DNA from: Cognataquiflexum nitidum
GTDB taxonomy: Bacteria; Bacteroidota; Bacteroidia; Cytophagales; Cyclobacteriaceae
DNA length: 64,000 nt
NCBI RefSeq assembly: GCF_022538055.1
Contig: NZ_JAKZAM010000014.1
Location: forward strand, 1-64,000
Direction of reading: 5' to 3'
Within the stretch, counting starts at the first letter, position 1. Each line of letters begins with the position of its first letter. Below the pieces are notes generated by a model. It saw only the letters and a list, made by a program, of their open reading frames with translations. It was not told where the DNA came from and made no database searches. Below are positions 37,997 to 46,220 of this stretch, one piece after another. Both the position numbers and the translations under genes were made by a program.

Positions 37997-38131
37997 GACT
38001 TTTGTAAGTTTTTCATCTTTCAAATCCTGGAGATATTTTTTAATTAGCTCCAGCCTGTGATTATCTCCCAAAATGAATTGAGGAATTATCCTTTCCAAGC
38101 TCCATTGCATACTCATTTTTACTTTAAGCAT
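37985..38131 (-). CDS. Candidate 48-residue protein
   Basis: An open frame of 48 codons plus stop, too short for a default gene search: MLKVKMSMQWSLERIIPQFI, then a charged amphipathic helix with many Leu, Lys and Glu and a basic end. The stop codon lies inside a strong intrinsic terminator that reads on this strand, and no other gene explains that terminator. No TAnnTTTG element is seen upstream. It may be a small regulatory or membrane-associated peptide. The remaining bases of the 466-bp gap 37741-38206 are AT-rich, with a small AAATGCA/TGCATTT hairpin at 37899-37918. Confidence 0.4.
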   Translation of the reverse strand: MLKVKMSMQWSLERIIPQFILGDNHRLELIKKYLQDLKDEKLTKVKRG

Positions 38132-38206
38132 ATTCTACGCAGCTAAAAAAGATTTGTTTTTTCGGTTTGCTTGACTGAACTTGATGAAAGTTAAGAACCT
38201 TTAAAA

Positions 38207-39643
38207 ATGCAAAAGACCCAAGAACTTGAATTTCTAGAATCCCAAATTGAAGGTATTTTCCTCCTTCAAAAACAAGAGGCCTTAAAGCTTCGAAAAGGAT
38301 CAGCCTCCCTCCGCATCTCACTTTTAAAAAGAATGCTGGATTGGATCAATATAAACCAAGAAGATATTCGAAAAGCCGTACATGCCGATTATCAAAAGCC
38401 TTATCCGGAAATTGATGTGACGGAGATTTTCCCTGTTTTGATAGAAATCAACCATGCCATCAAGCATCTTGAACATTGGATGAAACCAAAAAAAGTAGGA
38501 ACTCCGCTGATTTTTTTGGGAACCAAAGCCTATATACAATATGAACCAAAAGGAGTAAGCCTCATCCTAGCTCCCTGGAATTACGCCTTCAACCTGGCTG
38601 TAGGCCCCTTGGTTTCTGCGATTGCGGCAGGTTGTCCGACCTTCGTCAAACCCTCTGAAATGACACCCCATACCTCCGCTTTACTCAGAAGGATGATAGC
38701 TGAAATCTTTGACAGCCATACCGTGGCTGTCATAGAAGGAGGGGTGGAAGTCTCGCAGATACTTTTATCCAAACCCTTCGACCATATTTTCTTTACAGGA
38801 AGCCCCGGAGTCGGCAAAATCGTCATGAAGGCCGCTGCTGAGCATCTTGCCTCTGTTACCCTGGAATTGGGGGGAAAATCACCTGTGTTGATTTTGGATG
38901 ATGCCGACCTTAAAGATACGGCGGATAAAATCACGGCTACCAAATTCCTGAATTGTGGGCAGACCTGTATAGCCCCGGATTATATATTGATCCCGGAAAG
39001 GTTGAAAGATGCCTTTGTCGGTGAAATGAAAAAAAGCATTGAAAAAATGTATGACTCCAATAAAAATGGCATCGAGGGTTCAAAAGACTATTCCAGAATT
39101 GTGAATGAAAGCCATTTTAAAAGGATACAGCATATTCTTTCCGATGCCAATTTGAAAGGAGCAAAAATCGAATTTGGCGGTAACTCAAACGGTCAAGAAA
39201 ACTACATCGAACCCACAATTCTGTCCAATGTCACTTGGGAAATGAAAGTCCTCCAAGAGGAAATCTTTGGACCGATTCTTCCCGTGGTGACTTATGACAA
39301 TCTAGACGCTGCGATCTTGATGGTCAACCAACAACCCAAGCCATTGGCTTTTTATGTGTTCTCCAAGAATGATGAAAAAATCAACACCATTTTCAATGAG
39401 ACTTCCTCAGGGGCTGCATTAGCCAATGACTGTGCCGTACATTTTCTTCACCGGGAACTTCCCTTTGGCGGTGTCAATAACAGCGGCATTGGCAAATCTC
39501 ACGGACATTTTGGGTTCTTGGCATTCAGTAATGAAAAAGCCGTCCTAAAACAGCGGGTCGGTTCAGCCGCTGTCAATCCCTTGTTTCCACCTTTTACTTT
39601 GGTCAAAAAGAAACTGGTCAAAGGAATCCTAAAATGGCTTTGA
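38207..39643 (+). CDS. Aldehyde dehydrogenase (class 3-like)
   Basis: Oxidises an aldehyde to the acid with NAD(P)+. The 478-residue product matches the short class 3/coniferyl-type group: APWNYAFNL near 124, FTGSPGVGK, catalytic base Glu220 in LELGGKSP, nucleophile Cys254 in NCGQTCIAPDY, and LPFGGVNNSGIGKSHG near 424. The C-terminus has the basic and hydrophobic tail (PPFTLVKKKLVKGILKWL) typical of membrane-associated fatty-aldehyde enzymes of this class. The P1 peptidase gene follows 31 bp later on the same strand. A substrate cannot be set from sequence alone. Confidence 0.93.
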   Translation: MQKTQELEFLESQIEGIFLLQKQEALKLRKGSASLRISLLKRMLDWININQEDIRKAVHADYQKPYPEIDVTEIFPVLIEINHAIKHLEHWMKPKKVGTPLIFLGTKAYIQYEPKGVSLILAPWNYAFNLAVGPLVSAIAAGCPTFVKPSEMTPHTSALLRRMIAEIFDSHTVAVIEGGVEVSQILLSKPFDHIFFTGSPGVGKIVMKAAAEHLASVTLELGGKSPVLILDDADLKDTADKITATKFLNCGQTCIAPDYILIPERLKDAFVGEMKKSIEKMYDSNKNGIEGSKDYSRIVNESHFKRIQHILSDANLKGAKIEFGGNSNGQENYIEPTILSNVTWEMKVLQEEIFGPILPVVTYDNLDAAILMVNQQPKPLAFYVFSKNDEKINTIFNETSSGAALANDCAVHFLHRELPFGGVNNSGIGKSHGHFGFLAFSNEKAVLKQRVGSAAVNPLFPPFTLVKKKLVKGILKWL

Positions 39644-39674
39644 TTGAAAACAATACTCCCAAAAATCCTGTATT

Positions 39675-40811
39675 TTGAAAAATAGAATTTCGACCTCACT
39701 TCTCCTTATATATATGGTGTCACAATCACTCGCATTTGGACAATCAAGACCCCGTGACTTAGGGATACGTATTGGAGTGATGCCAACCGGTCCACTCAAT
39801 GCCATCACCGACGTGGCGGGGGTGAAAGTTGGTCATGTCACCCTTATCGAAGGAGAAAATGTCAGAACCGGTGTAACGTCCATCATTCCCCATCAGGGCA
39901 ACCTGTTCCAATCAAAAGTCCCGGCGGCTGTTTTTGTGGGAAATGGATTTGGCAAACTTGCAGGAACTACCCAAATCGAAGAATTGGGAAATATTGAATC
40001 CCCTATCATCCTCACCAATACCTTGGGCGTAGCAGCAGGGATCGAAAGAGTGGTAGCATATACTTTGTCCCAACCCGGAAATGAAAATGTACAATCAGTC
40101 AATGCAGTCGTCGGGGAGACCAATGATGGATACCTCAATGACATCCGGGGAAGACATGTGAAAACGGAAGATGTGCTTGCTGCCATTACAAATGCCAAAG
40201 AAGATAAAGTTTTGGAGGGAAATGTCGGAGCAGGAACAGGTACGGTATGTTTTGGATTCAAAGGCGGGATCGGAACTTCCTCTCGGAAATTGCCCGAATC
40301 ATTGGGCGGATATACGGTTGGGGTTTTGGTGCAAACCAATTTCGGTGGGGTATTGCAGATTGACGGTGTTCCGATAGGGGTGGAATTAGGCAATTACAGT
40401 TTTATGGACCATATGTCTTCCGTTGACGGATCCTGCATGATCGTCGTGGCAACCGATGCACCTGTCAATGAAAGAAACCTCAAAAGAATCGCACAAAGGG
40501 CCATGATGGGATTAGCCAAAACAGGAGGAATCGCTTCCAATGGTTCGGGAGATTATGTGATCGCTTTTTCCAATTTTCCCGGCAACTTGATTTCTCATAA
40601 TTCCCCATCCCTTGAACTCCAAAAACCCAGTTATTTACAAAATGATGACATGAGTGCACTTTTTCTTGCCACCATCGAAGCAACTGAAGAAGCCATCATC
40701 AATTCACTTTTTGCAGCGGAAGACTTGGCAGGAAAAGATGAAAGAGAAGTAAGGGCACTGCCAAAAGAGGAGGTTTTGGAGATTATGAGGAGGTTTAATA
40801 GAATCAAATAA
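39675..40811 (+). CDS. P1-family (DmpA/BapA-type) aminopeptidase, exported
   Basis: A 378-residue Ntn-like hydrolase that cleaves itself into two subunits. After a signal peptide (about 1-22) the family opening RPRDLGIRIGVMPTGPLNAITDVAGVKVG is present. The predicted self-cleavage site is between Gly252 and Ser253 in VDGSCMIVVATDAP, which frees the nucleophilic serine. GNGFGKLAGTTQ and the C-terminal GLAKTGGIASNGSGDYVIAF also fit. The family includes D-aminopeptidases and beta-peptidases, and which it is cannot be told. It probably acts in the periplasm. It is 31 bp behind the aldehyde dehydrogenase gene, possibly one transcript. Confidence 0.9.
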   Translation: MKNRISTSLLLIYMVSQSLAFGQSRPRDLGIRIGVMPTGPLNAITDVAGVKVGHVTLIEGENVRTGVTSIIPHQGNLFQSKVPAAVFVGNGFGKLAGTTQIEELGNIESPIILTNTLGVAAGIERVVAYTLSQPGNENVQSVNAVVGETNDGYLNDIRGRHVKTEDVLAAITNAKEDKVLEGNVGAGTGTVCFGFKGGIGTSSRKLPESLGGYTVGVLVQTNFGGVLQIDGVPIGVELGNYSFMDHMSSVDGSCMIVVATDAPVNERNLKRIAQRAMMGLAKTGGIASNGSGDYVIAFSNFPGNLISHNSPSLELQKPSYLQNDDMSALFLATIEATEEAIINSLFAAEDLAGKDEREVRALPKEEVLEIMRRFNRIK

Positions 40812-40967
40812 TTCAATATAATCAACATACCCTTCTTTGTCAGTAAGCCAATATTCAACTTCAGTCGGGGAGCAAGACCGATGTGCCGACATTTCAATCC
40901 CTGGCAATCAATTGAATTAATGAATTCATTGGCAACATAGGGTAATTTAATATTCTCATTTCCCCAA

Positions 40968-42497
40968 TCACAATTCATCAAGGTTTCCAAGATATTTTTC
41001 TGCCTGCTCCAGGATTTTGGATTTGTCTTTCATCTTTTCCCAGGTCTTGTAGGCCATTCCTATTCTTGGATTCTTGGCTAATTTGTCTTCATTTCTATCG
41101 TAGAAATGCCAATAAAGGCTGTTGAATGGACATGCGTTTTCTCCTGTTTTGAGATTTTTGTCATAATGGCATCCCTTACAGTAGTCACTCATTTTGTCTA
41201 TGTAATTGGCAGAGGAAACATAAGGCTTGGTACCCACTATACCTCCATCTGCAAACTGACTCATGCCTCGCGTATTGGTGATTTCAACCCATTCGATAGC
41301 ATCAATGTAGATCCCCAAATACCAGGCATCCACCTCATCAGGATCTATTCCGGCCAAAAGTGCAAAGTTTCCGGTTACCATCAATCTTTGGATATGGTGT
41401 GCATAAGACTTGTCCAAAGACTGTGCGATGCTGTGTTTCAGGCAATTCATTTTGGTCTTACCGGTCCAATAGAATTCAGGCAATTTCCTATCATGTCCAA
41501 AGTAATTCAAAGTCGCATACTCGGGCATTTTGGCCCAATAGACTCCGCGCATATATTCCCTCCACCCGATAATTTGCCGGATAAATCCTTCGACTTGGGC
41601 GATATTGATCCTGTCCTGATTTGCAAACCAATACTGCTCCACTTTTTCCACCACTTCAAGGGGTGAAAGCATTTTGGTATTCAAACTGAAACTGAGGCGG
41701 CTATGAAACAAGAATGCATCTCCTGTGTACATCGCGTCTTGGTATTCGCCAAAGCTGTCCAAGAGTTTTTCACAGAAGTAATCGAGAACCCGCAGGCTTT
41801 CCTCCCTGGTAACAGGCCATTCGAAGTTTCTTTCATTTATAGACCCGATCGTGTCCACACCCATGGATTGAACTAACCCGACAATTTCACTTACATTTTT
41901 TGGAAAAACCTCGGGCGCCTTGAGGAGCAAGGGATCACGGAATTTGTTGCGGTTGTCTTGGTCGTAGTTCCATTTTCCTGTCAAAGGCTCTTTTCCATCC
42001 ATAAGGACTTGATACTTCTTCCTCATTTCCCGGTAAAAAGTCTCCATCAGAAATGTCTTTTTCCCCTTGAAGAATTCTGCCAAAAATTCTCTTGAGGTTA
42101 AAAAATGTTCTGAATCAAAATGCCGATAGGGAATCGAAAGGGATATGCAAAAATCCGTCAGCTGCAGGTCAAGCCTATATTCATCCGGTAAAATGTATTC
42201 AAATCTGCCGATATCCCCTTTTTCAATCAGGAAAAGTAGATTTTCCGTGAGGTTTTGGCTATTGTCAGGATGGTCGAGATTCCAATAGATTACATGATGG
42301 CCTTGAGATTGAAGGGTCTCGGCAAAATTTCTCATGGCCAAAAAGAATCCGACAACTTTTTGGATATGGTGACGGACATAGCCCGTTTCCTGCTTCATTT
42401 CCATCATGACATAGGTGATGTCAGGATGTATTTTGTCAAACCAAGAATGATGAATGTTGAGTTGGTCGCCAAGAATCAGGCGCAGTGTTTTTGACAT
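40968..42497 (-). CDS. Iron-sulfur bacterial cryptochrome/photolyase (FeS-BCP, PhrB-like)
   Basis: A 509-residue flavoprotein of the DPRP/FeS-BCP group, whose studied members repair (6-4) photoproducts with FAD and a ribolumazine antenna. The four [4Fe-4S] ligands are visible: Cys352, Cys440, Cys443 and Cys456. Their spacing of 88, 3 and 13 equals, as I remember it, that of the Agrobacterium enzyme. Other family lines include LRLILGDQLN at the start, SRLSFSLNTKMLSP, and IIGWREYMRGVYW. It lies 18 bp downstream of the type B surface-protein gene, so the two may share a transcript without a functional link. Confidence 0.92.
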   Translation of the reverse strand: MSKTLRLILGDQLNIHHSWFDKIHPDITYVMMEMKQETGYVRHHIQKVVGFFLAMRNFAETLQSQGHHVIYWNLDHPDNSQNLTENLLFLIEKGDIGRFEYILPDEYRLDLQLTDFCISLSIPYRHFDSEHFLTSREFLAEFFKGKKTFLMETFYREMRKKYQVLMDGKEPLTGKWNYDQDNRNKFRDPLLLKAPEVFPKNVSEIVGLVQSMGVDTIGSINERNFEWPVTREESLRVLDYFCEKLLDSFGEYQDAMYTGDAFLFHSRLSFSLNTKMLSPLEVVEKVEQYWFANQDRINIAQVEGFIRQIIGWREYMRGVYWAKMPEYATLNYFGHDRKLPEFYWTGKTKMNCLKHSIAQSLDKSYAHHIQRLMVTGNFALLAGIDPDEVDAWYLGIYIDAIEWVEITNTRGMSQFADGGIVGTKPYVSSANYIDKMSDYCKGCHYDKNLKTGENACPFNSLYWHFYDRNEDKLAKNPRIGMAYKTWEKMKDKSKILEQAEKYLGNLDEL

Positions 42498-42515
42498 AAA
42501 CGGTGTACGGACTGA

Positions 42516-44426
42516 TTACCATACACCATTTGATGCCGTTTTGTTTTCTCTGATAAGGGAGACAGTACCTGCCTTTTCAATCTCTTCCCCTTTTGGAGTC
42601 TGGAAGCTGACTTTGTATACATAATTTCCGGCAGGTAACAATTGACCATTCAAAGTCCCATTCCATCCTTCACTGCTTTGGGAAGCATTCGAAAAAATCA
42701 TTTCTCCCCATTTGTTGAAAATATACATTCTATACCCACTGATACCTTTGGTTTCAGGTTTGAAGACGTCATTCAATCCGTCACTGTTGGGGGTAAATGC
42801 ATTTGGCATCATCAGGTATTCACTGACTTCACTAACTTTAATTTCCTCTTTCTGGACAGAGGAGCAGCCATATATATCGTATGCTTTTAATACTACCTCA
42901 AATTCTCCTGCCATTCTGAAAACATGAATAGGATCCTTATCTGTTGAAACGGTCCCGTCTCCAAAATTCCATTCCCATGCTATAAAGTCTTCTGAGATTT
43001 TACTTTCAAATATCAATTGGTCATCAACCAAAATTTCCCCGTCAGCATGCAGTTGAAGTTTTTTGACATCAAACGCAAGCCTGTCCTTGGCGACAATATT
43101 GCTGTAGTCGACAAAAATCTTCTCTATAATTTTGCAACCATTTGCATCAGTCACCTCTACAGCAAGTTCTTTTTCTGTCCAAAATTCAATCTCTTGTGTG
43201 TTTTTATTAAAATTTAGCCAATTTATTTGGTAAGGAGCCTTACCACCTTTAATACTTACCCAAGCCACACCTTTGACCTCATTGGTCTCACAATTAATAT
43301 CTACAGTAGTCTCTATTTTGGCGGTAATTTTTTCAGATCCTTTGATAGTAAAGGTTTTTATGATCTCGCAGCCCATCGAATCTGTGATTTTGACGCTGTA
43401 ATCCCCTGATGCCAAATTTTCAAGGTCTTTTTCTTCGGAGCCATTGTTCCAAGAAAAAGTGAATGGTGCAATTCCACCTTGTATATCAAGCAATATTTTG
43501 CCTGTCTCTGCCTCGCCACAAAGCATAATATCTGAAATTTCTGCCGTGACTGCCATAGGCTCTGCAGCTTGGATGGTATAAGTTTTGGAAATACTGCAAC
43601 CATTTGCATCTGTGACAGTCAAGCCATACTCACCGGCTTTCAGGTCAGTGATTTTATCTGAAGTTTTTCCATTGGACCAATTAAATTGAAATGGTGCTTT
43701 TCCTCCACTTGCTGTGATTGCAATTGATCCTTTGTTCTCATTGGAGCAGGATATGTGCGTTACCTCTTCTTTTAGCTGAATCGCCTCACTGCTCGATTTG
43801 ATTTCAAAATACAGGGTCTGACTACAATTAAATTTGTCAGAAACTTTCACGGAGTAAGTTCCGGGAGACAAGTCTTTTGCGGACAACTCGTCTGTCAAGC
43901 CATGGCTCCATTCAATTTTATAAGGACCACCCCTCCCCCTTTTGATATTAATCTTAGCTTCTCCATCAGCGTTACCACAGGAGACATCTTTTTTTTCTGC
44001 CATTTCGATAATCAATGGGAACGGGGGTTGAACCACTATCTTCTTTTTGACCTCATGGCCAGCACTGTCTTTTATCCAAACAGTATAGGTACCAGAAAGT
44101 AAACTGTACCTGTTTTGGACAGTTTGTAAATTGTTCCAAAGAAAAGTGTAAGGGGGAATGCCTCCGGTTACATCTAATAAAATATGCCCTCTATCTGCAT
44201 GGGTGCAAAGTGCCAACTGACCACTGACAGCCACAACCATATCACCCGGATCAGGTGTCCCATTCGTGCCCATAGTCCTGAATACGGTTGTATCCAAAAC
44301 GACAGGTCGCCGGATTTTGCTGTATAACTGCTCGAGATAGATCCCTTGCGATAAGGCAAAGGGACTCAATCCCTGAAGAAAAATCAGGAAAATCAGGGTT
44401 TTGAGGAGTCTTTTTTGCCAATTCAT
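42516..44426 (-). CDS. Type IX-secreted surface protein with SprB-like repeats, PKD domain and type B C-terminal domain
   Basis: A 636-residue protein with a signal peptide (about 1-27). About five SprB-like repeats follow, each with a GGxxPFxxxWxNG core (GGKAPFQFNWSNGKTSDKIT, GGIAPFTFSWNNGSEEKDL) and a YxVxVTDxxGC end (YGLTVTDANGCS). Then come a PKD domain (WEWNFGDGTVSTDKDPIHVF) and a type B sorting domain (MPNAFTPNSDGLNDVFKPE, IFNKWGEMIF, GNYVYKVSF). SprB repeats occur in cell-surface gliding adhesins. It lacks its own PorP/SprF gene, and may use the one at 31.9 kb or another. Confidence 0.88.
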   Translation of the reverse strand: MNWQKRLLKTLIFLIFLQGLSPFALSQGIYLEQLYSKIRRPVVLDTTVFRTMGTNGTPDPGDMVVAVSGQLALCTHADRGHILLDVTGGIPPYTFLWNNLQTVQNRYSLLSGTYTVWIKDSAGHEVKKKIVVQPPFPLIIEMAEKKDVSCGNADGEAKINIKRGRGGPYKIEWSHGLTDELSAKDLSPGTYSVKVSDKFNCSQTLYFEIKSSSEAIQLKEEVTHISCSNENKGSIAITASGGKAPFQFNWSNGKTSDKITDLKAGEYGLTVTDANGCSISKTYTIQAAEPMAVTAEISDIMLCGEAETGKILLDIQGGIAPFTFSWNNGSEEKDLENLASGDYSVKITDSMGCEIIKTFTIKGSEKITAKIETTVDINCETNEVKGVAWVSIKGGKAPYQINWLNFNKNTQEIEFWTEKELAVEVTDANGCKIIEKIFVDYSNIVAKDRLAFDVKKLQLHADGEILVDDQLIFESKISEDFIAWEWNFGDGTVSTDKDPIHVFRMAGEFEVVLKAYDIYGCSSVQKEEIKVSEVSEYLMMPNAFTPNSDGLNDVFKPETKGISGYRMYIFNKWGEMIFSNASQSSEGWNGTLNGQLLPAGNYVYKVSFQTPKGEEIEKAGTVSLIRENKTASNGVW

Positions 44427-44759
44427 GACGTATTATATCTGACCTTTACAGTGCTCTTTGACCATGGGATTATGTGGTTGAAAAGCAAAAATCTGTTTTT
44501 GGTAAATAGAAATATTATTTTATGTTATTTGTATAAAACAAAATGATATTTCTGAGTTCGGGTGATTTTTTTTAATTAATGAAATAATATGCTAAAAAAC
44601 CAACAAGCCAACACCCGAATATGCAGAGTTAAAAGTGCAGAAATCAATGCTTGTAGCATCAGTTTCAAAAACCTTAAGAAGACCTGCTTTTTTTGATGTA
44701 TGAAGTGAAATAAAAAAATTCTGAAAAAATCAAAAAAATTTGGATTACTATCCACCAAA
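44427..44759. other. AT-rich intergenic region without a supported gene
   Basis: A 333-bp stretch upstream of the type B surface-protein gene. It holds short frames of hydrophobic low-complexity composition that I do not take as genes, and no strong hairpin except the lysA terminator that follows. Confidence 0.5.
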
Positions 44760-44792
44760 AACAATAAAACCCGACTTTTTTGAGCCGGGTTT
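44760..44792 (-). terminator. Terminator of lysA
   Basis: AAACCCG (44767-44773) pairs with CGGGTTT (44786-44792), with an A-rich left flank giving a U-rich tail on the minus strand, 20 bases beyond the lysA stop. Confidence 0.75.
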
Positions 44793-44812
44793 AGATTTTG
44801 ACTTAACTTCTG

Positions 44813-46045
44813 TTACAGTCCGATGTCAATCTGATGTCTTAATATATCTTCGAAAGTTTCTCTTTCCCGGATAAGGTAAGCTTTGCCATTGAGAATCAAA
44901 ACCTCGGCAGGGCGAAGCCTTGAATTGTAATTGGAAGACATGCTATAGCCGTAAGCTCCGGCATTCTTTATGGCAAGAATATCACCTTCTTGTACCTCTG
45001 TCAATTTTCTGTCAGCGGCGATAGTATCTGTTTCACAGATGTAACCGACGATGGTATAGATCCTTTCGGGGCCTTCTAGTTTTGATATATTCAACACCCC
45101 ATGGTAGGCGTCATACATCATAGGACGGATGAGGTGATTGAGACCCGTATCCACTCCGACAAAGGTAGAGGCAGGGGTCGGCTTCACCACGTTTACTTTA
45201 GCCAATAAATAGCCTGATTCTGATACCAAAAACTTACCTGGTTCAAACCAAATCTCGAGTTCTTTGCCATACTCAATACAAAAAGCCTTGAAAGCTTGGG
45301 ATACTTTGCCTCCGACTTCCCCGATATCTGTAGAGATATCATCCGGCTTGTATGCTACCTTAAATCCTCCCCCAAAATCAAGGAAATTTAAGTCCCTGAA
45401 CTCTTTGGCAGCATCGAAGACAATATTGGCCCCCCTAAGGAAAACCTCTGCATCCAAAATGTCTGATCCTGTATGAATATGCAATCCTACAATGTTCAGG
45501 TCATGTGCTTCGACGACTTTGAGCACATGCTTCAACTGGAGAATAGAAATACCAAATTTGCTGTCAATATGACCAACGGAAATCTTAGCATTGCCTCCTG
45601 CAAGGATATGCGGATTTAGACGAATACAAAGCGGAACTTTATTGCCATAGAAAGTGCCAAAATGCTCCAACATCGGAATGTTGTCAATGTTAATCATTAC
45701 CCCTAGGGCTACAGCTTCCTGTATTTCTTCAAAAGAAACACTATTAGGTGTATACATGATTTCATGAGGTTCAAATCCTGCATGTTGGCAAAGTTTCACT
45801 TCTTCTATGGAAACAGCATCTACACCCGTTCCGGCTTTTTTCATCAATTTCAGAATATTGATATTTGAAAGTGCCTTGGTGGCATATTTGATTCTGAGGT
45901 TGACTCCCGCAAAAGACTTTTGTAAAAGCCTGACTTTTTCGAGGATTTTTTCCCCATCATATACATATAAAGGCGTGCCGTAGTCTTTCGACAAACCGAT
46001 CATAGAAACTCCCTGAATCTGGTATTGCTGGTCTTTAACTTCCAT
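44813..46045 (-). CDS. lysA: Diaminopimelate decarboxylase
   Basis: Decarboxylates meso-diaminopimelate to lysine with PLP. The product has 410 residues from the ATG at 46045: PLP-binding Lys57 in KYATKALSN, HIHTGS near 190, FLDFGGGFK, the GY-rich CETDT line with the substrate Cys, and NAGAYGYSMSSNYNSR near 370. The frame is open to 46084, but a TATCTTTG -7 element at 46064-46071 lies inside it, so 46045 is preferred. Single-gene unit with a strong terminator, divergent from a histidine kinase gene. Confidence 0.93.
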   Translation of the reverse strand: MEVKDQQYQIQGVSMIGLSKDYGTPLYVYDGEKILEKVRLLQKSFAGVNLRIKYATKALSNINILKLMKKAGTGVDAVSIEEVKLCQHAGFEPHEIMYTPNSVSFEEIQEAVALGVMINIDNIPMLEHFGTFYGNKVPLCIRLNPHILAGGNAKISVGHIDSKFGISILQLKHVLKVVEAHDLNIVGLHIHTGSDILDAEVFLRGANIVFDAAKEFRDLNFLDFGGGFKVAYKPDDISTDIGEVGGKVSQAFKAFCIEYGKELEIWFEPGKFLVSESGYLLAKVNVVKPTPASTFVGVDTGLNHLIRPMMYDAYHGVLNISKLEGPERIYTIVGYICETDTIAADRKLTEVQEGDILAIKNAGAYGYSMSSNYNSRLRPAEVLILNGKAYLIRERETFEDILRHQIDIGL

Positions 46046-46063
46046 GAAACTAATATTAAGCCC

Positions 46064-46071
46064 CAAAGATA
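46064..46071 (-). promoter_or_regulatory. Putative -7 element (TATCTTTG) of lysA
   Basis: An exact TAnnTTTG match on the minus strand, 19 bases before the ATG at 46045. It rules against the longer start. Confidence 0.55.
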
Positions 46072-46193
46072 AGGATAGAACCACAATAAAAAAGATTGAA
46101 AACCTGAAGAGTAAATCTTCTCGGAACGGAAACCTATCAGTAATTTAAGCAGTTAAATTATGTTAAGCCCAACCCATGCCATCCAATAAGGCA

Positions 46194-46201
46194 TAAATTT
46201 G
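46194..46201 (+). promoter_or_regulatory. Putative -7 element (TAAATTTG) of the kinase/regulator operon
   Basis: An exact TAnnTTTG match, 20 bases before the ATG at 46221 but only 5 before the one at 46206. It favours the second ATG as the kinase start. Confidence 0.45.
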
Positions 46202-46220
46202 CAACATGTCGAGTTCTCAA

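Noticed and set aside
40812..40967. Overlapping short minus-strand frames between the P1 peptidase and photolyase genes, possibly a frameshifted remnant
   Set aside because: Only about 50 codons, with no recognisable motif and no consistent frame. Too weak to call.
44576..44764. 62-codon hydrophobic minus-strand frame near the lysA terminator
   Set aside because: Phe/Leu-rich low-complexity translation of AT-rich DNA, with no supporting signals.
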